From positions 1-41,357 of IMG/VR virus record IMGVR_UViG_3300020470_000045: a DNA stretch of 41,357 nucleotides; one strand, 5' to 3'. Shown piece after piece: positions 1-5,759 of this stretch. Under the pieces are notes generated by a model. It saw nothing but the letters and a program-made list of their open reading frames with translations. It searched no databases and was not told where the DNA came from. Source of the DNA: a virus. Within the stretch, counting starts at the first letter, position 1, and each line of letters begins with the position of its first letter. A program made the translations under genes and the position numbers.

Positions 1-839
1 GATTGCTTACTAGTCCCATCATGCATATATACGTCAGTATTTCCAAAAACGTAATGCTTACCTTCCACTTCTACTACACAGTTTTGGTTTATAACACCTG
101 TATCAGTAAATAGTTTTCTAAAGTTAAATATAAAAGTTCCACCTACGAACTCCATAAGCCAAACTTGATCCTGAGCATAAATAATGAAGTTAGAGCCAAG
201 AGACAATCCATCAACTATTTCAGAACTAATTTCTGAAAGATCGTTAAAGCCAGCTGTCTTAGTTGTGTCAGTTTCATCCCAGCTGTCAGGTACGGCATTA
301 CCTACTGCACCATTCGACCATCGAACTCTTGTAGGAAAGTTTGTGGAGCTTTCTGTCGTATTTAGTGCAAGTAGGTAATTCTTAAATCCTCGTAAAGCTA
401 CACATAAATGATTAGCATTCCAGTTAGGTAAATCTGAGAAGTTTGTTGCTGATGCTAATCTATGAACTGGCTTTTTGTCTGGTCTATTAAGGTACAGGAC
501 ATTACCATTATTTACTCCTGTGTAAGGTCTTGGGTCAGCTGTGCCTGATATAGAGCCTGACCTGTCATTTACTGTTCCACTTGAGTATTCATGGATTTCC
601 CAATCGTCAGTTAAAATTAATACACTATCAAATGATGATGAGTTAATAACACCAAAGCTAAACCTTGGAGTAAATCCTAAGCTGGCTTTTACTGTTCGGA
701 AGATTGGAGACCTTCTTACTTTTCCTTCATCAAATCGAACATTAAATCCACTTGAGAAGCCATTCACTGGCAAGTTATAAGGTGATACATCGGTTACTAC
801 CCCAACTTGACCAAGGTTACGAATTGGAAAGTTAGGCAT
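1..839 (-). CDS. Tail hub/tube protein, N-terminal part (runs off the left edge)
   Basis: The reading frame opens with ATG at 839 and stays open for 279 codons to the edge, so the C-terminus is missing. The start reads MPNFPIRNLGQVGVVTDVSP and the visible end has FRKLFTDTGVINQN, then VYMHDGTSK. I recognise this as the tail protein found in many marine podoviruses beside the tail adaptor; such proteins form part of the tail tube or hub, in the role of T7 gp12 or P22 gp10. Family members normally continue for several hundred residues after the HDG motif. The start lies 4 bp after the collar-domain gene, with only a weak AAAGA-type ribosome site. The family assignment is from memory of conserved motifs; the virion role is inference. 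Confidence 0.72.
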   Translation of the reverse strand, partial: MPNFPIRNLGQVGVVTDVSPYNLPVNGFSSGFNVRFDEGKVRRSPIFRTVKASLGFTPRFSFGVINSSSFDSVLILTDDWEIHEYSSGTVNDRSGSISGTADPRPYTGVNNGNVLYLNRPDKKPVHRLASATNFSDLPNWNANHLCVALRGFKNYLLALNTTESSTNFPTRVRWSNGAVGNAVPDSWDETDTTKTAGFNDLSEISSEIVDGLSLGSNFIIYAQDQVWLMEFVGGTFIFNFRKLFTDTGVINQNCVVEVEGKHYVFGNTDVYMHDGTSKQ

Positions 840-843
840 TGTG

Positions 844-1641
844 TTAAGTCTTTATAATGTAGTTAAGGATAATTGTTGGTTGTACGTTACCATGAGCCGA
901 GGATGCATTGGCAGCACTATTGTTTGCTATAGTACCAGTAGTTGTCACAGTTGAGTTTGTACCACCAGCTGTTGCATTGTCGGTATTTTTTGAGTACCCA
1001 CTACCAAAGTTACCTGATGGTGTGCTTCCTGAAATATCGTGGAAGGTATCTCTACCATAAGTAAAAGCATGGGCATGAGGTGAACCAGTAAAGGTATGTG
1101 TGTGGGCATCCATGGTGAGTGTGTGATTATGAGCTGGAAGTCCACTTTGGGCTGAAGTAAGAGTTATACCTTGGTTGCCCCCAGTATTGCCTAGAGCATT
1201 ACCATCTAAACCACCTAAAGCAGTAGTAAGTAAACTTGCACTTGCCTCTTTACCAGCTACTACCCTTCCCCTTATGTCAGGGATGTTAAAGGTTGTACTA
1301 CCATTCCCAGCTCCATATGTAGTAGCGATAGCTGTAAATAAAGCTGCATAGGTTGATCTTGAAATTGCTGATCCATCACATAGTAGCCAACCAGTAGGAG
1401 CAGAAGAACCACCATATATAATAACACTCCCACTCGGCATGAGTATGTCAGTTGTTGCCAAGCCATCTAATAAATTTAACTCCGTATGTGAAGAAGTGAC
1501 AGCACCAGAGATATTAGGGAATGTTGCCTTTATAGTACTTTTGATCAATCTCATGTGATCATCGGCTTGAGATAGAGCATCTGTCGCTGTTGGATTAGAT
1601 GCATTTAAACTATCTATATATGTTCCAGTTTCTAGTGCCAT
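844..1641 (-). CDS. Tail fibre with phage tail collar domain
   Basis: This 265-residue protein carries a clear phage tail collar domain (PF07484 type) at about residues 68-132, with PSGSVIIYGGSSAPTGWLLC and then FNIPDIRGRVVAG. A His-rich stretch follows (HNHTLTMDAHTHTF, SPHAHAF), resembling the metal-binding HxH repeats in trimeric short fibres such as T4 gp12. The C-terminus ends NVQPTIILNYIIKT, the usual last strand of these fibres. The N-terminal 65 residues have the attachment motif SQADDHMRLIKSTIKATFPN common in marine phage fibres. It sits between a small coiled-coil gene and the tail hub gene and is probably a short tail fibre. Exact receptor and position in the virion cannot be told. 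Confidence 0.85.
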   Translation of the reverse strand: MALETGTYIDSLNASNPTATDALSQADDHMRLIKSTIKATFPNISGAVTSSHTELNLLDGLATTDILMPSGSVIIYGGSSAPTGWLLCDGSAISRSTYAALFTAIATTYGAGNGSTTFNIPDIRGRVVAGKEASASLLTTALGGLDGNALGNTGGNQGITLTSAQSGLPAHNHTLTMDAHTHTFTGSPHAHAFTYGRDTFHDISGSTPSGNFGSGYSKNTDNATAGGTNSTVTTTGTIANNSAANASSAHGNVQPTIILNYIIKT

Positions 1642-1653
1642 ATTCTATCTTTC

Positions 1654-1905
1654 TTAAAAATTGTTATTGAGAATGCCTATGAGACTTCTCATGTCAGTTC
1701 CATGGGCATTGGTTTCTTGGTAGACTTTATGCAGCTCGTCTTTTGCTCGCTTGTATCGTGCCTGAGCCTCGTTGATGAGCTTTTCCTGTCTACCTTGCAA
1801 TTCGTTATAGAGACTATCAAGTTTCTTTTGATGGTTCTCTATTTCTTCCTTAATTTGTGCATTGGTAAGGTCTTCTAGTTCTTGTTCTGTCAATTGTCTC
1901 TCCAT
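1654..1905 (-). CDS. Small coiled-coil protein, first gene after the 2-kb control region
   Basis: I do not recognise this 83-residue protein. Residues 5-65 are almost entirely charged helix (EQELEDLTNAQIKEEIENH onward), predicting one long coiled coil; there is no signal peptide or membrane segment. It is the first gene of the tail cluster and lies 12 bp upstream of the collar-fibre gene. The ATG at 1905 has no good ribosome site. However, GGAGAG falls inside the first codons and stands 4 nt before a TTG at codon 5, so the real start may be TTG at 1893. A structural or assembly role is only inference from position. Confidence 0.6.
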   Translation of the reverse strand: MERQLTEQELEDLTNAQIKEEIENHQKKLDSLYNELQGRQEKLINEAQARYKRAKDELHKVYQETNAHGTDMRSLIGILNNNF

Positions 1906-2061
1906 TTAAAAAGGTGGGAATAATAATAACAACAACAAAAATCTTTAGCTCTTTTTTTGAATTGATTGATTTGATTAACCCATGGGGGTCATTTTTGCCC
2001 AGTATGTAACTAAAATCTGGGAGAGATTGATTGAAGTTGTTGGTATTGCTTGAGTTCTGCT

Positions 2062-2084
2062 GCAACGGATACGTTATCCGATGC
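2062..2084. promoter_or_regulatory. Inverted repeat, possible operator
   Basis: The sequence GCAACGGATACGTTATCCGA followed by TGC forms ten-base arms around a CGT centre with one mismatch; the inner arms CGGATA/TATCCG are perfect. Its left half TGCAACGGAT recurs at 17800-17809 and its right half TCCGATGC at 17553-17560. A dimeric DNA-binding protein would suit such a site; the 93-residue helix-turn-helix protein encoded at 9578-9859 is one candidate partner, by inference only. Confidence 0.4.
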
Positions 2085-2196
2085 GAGTTGAACAATTAAT
2101 AATCATAAGACATTAGATTTGTTATGTTCGTTCTGAAAATTATTGGGAAGGGGCTGGTAAGTGTTTAAAAAAATTGGGACTAAACCCACAGCACCA

Positions 2197-2292
2197 CCTA
2201 AGTCTCTACCTAAGTCCTCTCATCAGTTTAACTGTTGATAGTTTATTGTATTCTTATCGTAGTTGTATTTAGCTTGAGACCTAAGTTCTCTC
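2197..2292. repeat. Three CCTAAGT direct repeats
   Basis: CCTAAGTCTCTA (2197-2208) is followed directly by CCTAAGTCCTCTC (2209-2221), and a third copy CCTAAGTTCTCTC lies at 2280-2292. The first two are spaced by 12 bp, about one helical turn. Such iterated short sites are typical of regulator binding sites, integrase arm sites or replication initiator sites; nothing here decides between these. I did not see further copies in the other intergenic regions. Confidence 0.4.
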
Positions 2293-2408
2293 TTAAGGGT
2301 AGACAAAGTTAAATCTAATAATTATATAGTTAAGCTGGGGTTAGGCTAGTGGAAGAGATATTCGCCAATCTATTTAATTAGGTTACTCTCAGCGATGCCT
2401 GTCATTAG

Positions 2409-2414
2409 TCTAAT
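2409..2414 (+). promoter_or_regulatory. Possible -10 box for tRNA-Ser
   Basis: TCTAAT matches five of six bases of the sigma70 -10 consensus and ends 7 bp before the mature 5' end of the tRNA on the same strand. No convincing -35 element is found at 16-18 bp upstream, so this is tentative. Confidence 0.3.
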
Positions 2415-2421
2415 CCTTTGC

Positions 2422-2511
2422 AGTGGGGTGGCTGAGTGGTTTAAAGCAACGGATTGCTAATTCGTCATACTGGCAACAGTATCGTGGGTTCAAATCCCAT
2501 CCCCACTGCCA
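2422..2511 (+). tRNA. tRNA-Ser (anticodon GCU), CCA encoded
   Basis: A complete type II tRNA folds on the plus strand. The acceptor stem AGTGGGG pairs perfectly with CCCCACT; the discriminator is G and CCA is encoded. The anticodon arm ACGGA-TTGCTAA-TTCGT gives anticodon GCU, reading AGC/AGU serine codons. A long variable arm has a 6-bp stem (ATACTG/CAGTAT) around GCAA, and the T arm is GTGGG-TTCAAAT-CCCAT. It is the only convincing intact gene on the plus strand, opposite to all protein genes, and lies in the control region between the reductase and the tail genes. A second, incomplete tRNA-Ser(GCU)-like sequence lies near the integrase at 15671-15714. Confidence 0.95.
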
Positions 2512-2520
2512 TCACTACAA

Positions 2521-2534
2521 AAAAAACACCGATC
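2521..2534. repeat. 14-bp element shared by both control regions (copy 1)
   Basis: AAAAAACACCGATC on the plus strand is identical to 17906-17919. On the minus strand it reads GATCGGTGTTTTTT, a short element ending in a T run, without an obvious hairpin here. It resembles loosely the ATCTGTT-type class II pause/termination signal known for T7 RNA polymerase. That comparison is inference. Confidence 0.4.
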
Positions 2535-2562
2535 TAAGAGTCACCAGACACATATAAATACA

Positions 2563-2588
2563 CTCTGAGCTACCTTAGTAGCCCAGAG
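2563..2588 (-). terminator. Strong hairpin after the reductase gene
   Basis: On the minus strand CTCTGGGCTAC-TAAG-GTAGCTCAGAG forms an 11-bp stem with one G-U pair and a 4-nt loop, 33 nt after the reductase stop codon. The following sequence is T-rich (TGTATTTATATG) but has no clean U tract. It could be a terminator, a processing site or a stabilising hairpin at the end of the replication transcript. Confidence 0.45.
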
Positions 2589-2620
2589 ATGTCTTCATGC
2601 CTCTGACGAGTCTTATATCG

Positions 2621-4264
2621 CTAAACACCACATGATCCACCTTTTCCACTGATGTCACATATGTCATGTGTTTCTTCTTTATATTCTATGCCAACTTTGT
2701 TGCTTGCTTCATGGAATGGTACTGCATTGAGTGGTTGTCCACCTCTGCTCCCATCAGCATAGAACGTAAGACCTCTTAGCCTGTGAGCATACTTAATTAT
2801 CATCTCAGCATAACTGTCAACTAGGTATTCATTGTTGAGATCAGTTCCCCATGCTGGAAGATTAATTGTGGATGATATACTCATGTCCACATAGTCTTGG
2901 ACATCAGCTTGGAATTTAATTCTTCTTTCAGGATCAGAGGCTAGGTCTAAAGCACTCTCGATCTTATCAGGATTAACCCCATACTTAGAGATCATGTCAG
3001 CAGCTGCACTGTCTACCACATACTGGTAAGTCCAATCTTTACCATTGGTCAGGTATCTTCTTTTGTAGGCAACAGCAAACAATGGTTCTATTCCTGTTGT
3101 AGTGCCAGCTAATATACCGATACTCCCAGTTGGTGCAATAGCACGATTAGCAACAGGTTGAGACACACTGAGATAGTTAGCAAACTCCTTAGAAGTCTTA
3201 TCTGAAACGTCTTGGTAAGCCCCAAGCCAAAGCCTAAGTTCATCATTGATTTCATATTTATATCCTCTCTGTAATAACCATTCGTGAAGACCCATAATGC
3301 CTAAGCCTAATCTTCTGTTTCTTGATCTTACTTCTTTAATCTTTTTGTAAGGGACATCGCCTTTAATAGTGCCACACAATAAAAACTTTGTAGCCAATTG
3401 TACTACATCAATTAACTCAGCAAAGTTTTCTATTCGACTAAAGTTAAGTGAGCCAAGGTTACATAAGTCACTGTCATCAGAGCTGGTTACTTCTGTACAG
3501 GCATTCCTCAGGGTCTCTGTGTCTTTGTTATAATTAAAACTAAAGCCAGCTTCACTGGTTCTAAGAGCCTGAGCTACATTAGTTTTAAATGTAGGATCAA
3601 TCTCCTTAGTCTTAAAATAGTTCTCAAAGAATTCGGTATCGTAGTTGACACTGATGTTAGTCATGTCCATGGGTGCTGGGAAATTAAAGTCAGCCTCTTT
3701 GAGCTTACCAATGTTAGTATCTCCAGCTGGCATATCATACCAGTTCTTCATGGTCTGGAATTCTTCGATGTCTCCATGTTTCCAGTGAAGGGATGCATAC
3801 ATAGCTGATCGTCTAGAACCACCTTGCATGACCTGTCTACCAATCTCATTAATCATCTTCATGGCTGGTATAGCTCCAGAGGCAACTCCACCTGTTCTCT
3901 TTAGGTAGCTGCCAGCTGGTCTATAGACAGAGTAATCAATTCCAATACCACCACCAGACATTAAACAAGATGTAGCTTTCCAAGCTAAGTCAGCCCAATC
4001 TTCTCTGGTGTCTTCCTCAGCCCTGAGAAGGAAACAGTTGTTATAAAACTTAAGCTCCCTTCCAGCATACCAAAGGTATCTACCACCAGCTATAAACTTC
4101 ATATCGATCATGTACTTAGCTAGTTGATCTATCTCAGTAGGTGACATTAAGCTCTCACCAACTTCCTGAGCCAGTGTTTTACTTAAGTCAGCCCAAGTCT
4201 CACAACCTTCATGTTTATATTTTAAATTAAATATGTCTTCAGCGAATTGATTACGAAATTGCAT
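2621..4264 (-). CDS. Ribonucleotide reductase, probably class II (cobalamin-dependent)
   Basis: This 547-residue protein reduces ribonucleotides to deoxyribonucleotides for phage DNA synthesis. Visible family motifs are NNCFLLRAEED near residue 75, GGGIGIDYSVYRPAGSYL near 104 in the nucleotide-binding part, NACTEV and DLCNLGSLN near 255-275 around the active-site Cys/Glu, and APTGSIGILAGTTTGIEPLF near 375, the phosphate-binding loop in class II/NrdJ-type enzymes. The C-terminus ends SGKGGSCGV. There is no separate small (radical-generating) subunit or activase gene in the window, which supports the cobalamin-dependent class. The start overlaps the DUF3310 gene by 14 bp. It is the last gene of the replication cluster, next to a strong hairpin. 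Confidence 0.9.
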   Translation of the reverse strand: MQFRNQFAEDIFNLKYKHEGCETWADLSKTLAQEVGESLMSPTEIDQLAKYMIDMKFIAGGRYLWYAGRELKFYNNCFLLRAEEDTREDWADLAWKATSCLMSGGGIGIDYSVYRPAGSYLKRTGGVASGAIPAMKMINEIGRQVMQGGSRRSAMYASLHWKHGDIEEFQTMKNWYDMPAGDTNIGKLKEADFNFPAPMDMTNISVNYDTEFFENYFKTKEIDPTFKTNVAQALRTSEAGFSFNYNKDTETLRNACTEVTSSDDSDLCNLGSLNFSRIENFAELIDVVQLATKFLLCGTIKGDVPYKKIKEVRSRNRRLGLGIMGLHEWLLQRGYKYEINDELRLWLGAYQDVSDKTSKEFANYLSVSQPVANRAIAPTGSIGILAGTTTGIEPLFAVAYKRRYLTNGKDWTYQYVVDSAAADMISKYGVNPDKIESALDLASDPERRIKFQADVQDYVDMSISSTINLPAWGTDLNNEYLVDSYAEMIIKYAHRLRGLTFYADGSRGGQPLNAVPFHEASNKVGIEYKEETHDICDISGKGGSCGV

Positions 4265-4661
4265 TTGGTAGTTTCCCTTCTAATTGATTTATTCTCATTT
4301 CTGCATAACGAATTGCTTTCCTTAGATCGGTAATTTCGCTCTCAACTTCATCCATACCATCGTAGACTTTTAGTCCAGCTCTGGATGCATATTTAACAAT
4401 GTTGCCTTTCCAAAATGATAATTGATTTTTCATTATGAAATCTGATGGCTCAATTTCAAAGTCATGGTAATGTTTAGGCTTGGTTATTATATCCTCAGCA
4501 TCTTTAAATACTTTACCAACTACGTTTACTAACTTTTGAGCAGCCTCAGCATTCCTTTCAGCTTCTGCAAGTTCCAGTTCATGTTTTTTAATTGCTTTTT
4601 TATAACTCACTCTTGGTCTCCAAAAATTTAAATTAGGTTTACTATTTGCCCACCAAGTCAT
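4251..4661 (-). CDS. DUF3310 family protein
   Basis: I chose the ATG at 4661: its ATGA overlaps the exonuclease stop and GGAG stands 9 nt upstream, whereas the earlier ATG at 4676 overlaps that Shine-Dalgarno. The protein (136 residues) has a helical N-terminus and a C-terminal DUF3310 (PF11753) domain from about residue 60: TKPKHYHDFEIEPSDFI, then FWKGNIVKYASRAG and EITDLRKAIRYAEMRI. The family is common in phage replication regions and is sometimes annotated as a nucleotide kinase-like protein, but its activity is not established. Sandwiched between exonuclease and ribonucleotide reductase, a nucleotide metabolism role is likely by context. Confidence 0.8.
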   Translation of the reverse strand: MTWWANSKPNLNFWRPRVSYKKAIKKHELELAEAERNAEAAQKLVNVVGKVFKDAEDIITKPKHYHDFEIEPSDFIMKNQLSFWKGNIVKYASRAGLKVYDGMDEVESEITDLRKAIRYAEMRINQLEGKLPNAIS

Positions 4662-5392
4662 CGTCTTGGTCTCCATAAGATTGGCTTGTCTTTAACTTTG
4701 TCCCAATCTGACCAGTGTAATATCCTAGCCATCTGGGCTTGCTTAACTGCATCATTCCTAGTAAAGCCAGCCTTAATGTAAGCTCGTTCAACCAGAGACC
4801 AATCAGGTCTGCTGCCCAGTATCTTATCGGCTGTCTTTTCACCAACACCTTTAAGACCTGAGTAGCCATCTGCTTGATCTCCAGTTAAAACTTGCTTGAG
4901 GAAAAACTTCATTGCATCAGCCTCGGACACATCAATTCTTTCTCCTGAGAGAGGTCTATATAATTTAGCTGGAATGGTTTTCATGTCCTTATCATCGGAC
5001 ACAATTATACACTTACCTTTATTGACAGGCATGGTTGCCATAATACCCATACAATCATCAGCCTCTAAATCTGGCTTGCTAAAATATGGGTGCTGGTTCT
5101 TAGCCCACTCTACCATCGCTACATATCCAAGAGGCTTTCTAGCTTTCTTTCTGTTGGACTTATAGGTAGGGTCAATCTTCTTACGAAAATTATTTTTATC
5201 AGACAGGCATAAAACTAAATCAGTAGAATTAAGTGTTGTTGTGATTTCATTTATGGTGTTGTTAAAAACTTCCTTGGCATCTCCTAAGTCTGTCCAGAGA
5301 GACCAGATATCATCACCCCAATCTGTTTCTTCCTCAGCAGCTGCACAGGCACGAAACAAATATAGATCAGCATCAATTAATAATTTAGTCAT
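4658..5392 (-). CDS. T7 gp6-like 5'-3' exonuclease (FEN family)
   Basis: A 244-residue member of the 5' nuclease family. Metal-binding acidic residues are visible at D7/D9 (LLIDADLYLFR), in the LEADDCMGI motif and in VSDDKDMKT. The helix-three-turn-helix DNA-binding element follows as LTGDQADGYSGLKGVGEKTA, the classical GD..DG..GV..GVG pattern. T7 gp6 removes RNA primers and degrades host DNA to supply nucleotides; the same role is expected here. The ATG at 5392 has GAGG 9 nt upstream and overlaps the end of the preceding gene (ATGACTAA), so translation is probably coupled. Confidence 0.9.
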   Translation of the reverse strand: MTKLLIDADLYLFRACAAAEEETDWGDDIWSLWTDLGDAKEVFNNTINEITTTLNSTDLVLCLSDKNNFRKKIDPTYKSNRKKARKPLGYVAMVEWAKNQHPYFSKPDLEADDCMGIMATMPVNKGKCIIVSDDKDMKTIPAKLYRPLSGERIDVSEADAMKFFLKQVLTGDQADGYSGLKGVGEKTADKILGSRPDWSLVERAYIKAGFTRNDAVKQAQMARILHWSDWDKVKDKPILWRPRR

Positions 5393-5759
5393 CGCTATAT
5401 ACCTCTAACTGTTCCATGGCACTTATGCCTTTTGGTGTAATGAACCATTTATTGCCCCATACCTCAGAATTCTTTTTAGTTGTTATCCATCCTTCAGATG
5501 CACACAGCCCAATGTAATCTGCATGGTATCTAGCAAACCTACTTTTAGTCATGTAAGGGTGCTTATGTGTCCGATCTAAAGTTGCCCAGATATCTCTGAG
5601 TGTCTGTACTACTGGATCATCAGGATCAAACTCAGGGTCAAACTTAATGTGTGTTTGCCCAGTTTGTTCCGATTTTAAATTCGGCTTCGATTGGGATTTC
5701 TGTAATGTTGAAATCTTCTCCTGTTTTTTTAGCCATTCTTGAAGTGATATCACCGACAT
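5385..5759 (-). CDS. Unknown protein with possible winged-helix C-terminus, overlapping the DNA polymerase gene
   Basis: The better start is ATG at 5759 (GGAG nine nt upstream), giving 124 residues. I do not recognise a family. Residues about 45-120 (VVQTLRDIWATLDRTH, then SRFARYHADYIGLCASEGWI and KWFITPKGISAMEQL) look like a small winged-helix fold, where a Gly-Trp-Ile turn is followed by a beta wing. The first 116 bp overlap the 3' end of the DNA polymerase in another frame, an unusually long overlap. Placement between polymerase and exonuclease suggests a DNA metabolism or regulatory job; this is inference. Confidence 0.7.
   Translation of the reverse strand: MSVISLQEWLKKQEKISTLQKSQSKPNLKSEQTGQTHIKFDPEFDPDDPVVQTLRDIWATLDRTHKHPYMTKSRFARYHADYIGLCASEGWITTKKNSEVWGNKWFITPKGISAMEQLEVYSDD

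Larger units (their letters stand above)
1906..2421. promoter_or_regulatory. Non-coding control region upstream of the tail genes
   Basis: About 515 bp without a credible gene on either strand. It contains a 23-bp dyad (2062-2084), the 13-mer TTAAAAAAATTGG (2165-2177) that recurs exactly at 17528-17540, three copies of a CCTAAGT repeat (2197-2292), and GGTTACTCTC (2381-2390), which matches 10 of 11 bases of the early-gene leader. The half-sites TGCAACGGAT and TCCGATGC also occur in the other control region. Position between the reductase and the first tail gene makes it the natural place for a late promoter read by the phage RNA polymerase. I could not identify a promoter consensus. Confidence 0.5.

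Noticed and set aside
184-780. Plus-strand frames at 184-378 and 541-780
   Set aside because: They are mirror frames of the tail hub gene, which is open over the whole stretch in the strand used by all other genes.
1850-2095. 81-codon minus-strand frame in the tail-side control region
   Set aside because: It starts with TTG without a ribosome site, overlaps the coiled-coil gene in another frame, and its product is low in recognisable structure. The region is better read as regulatory.
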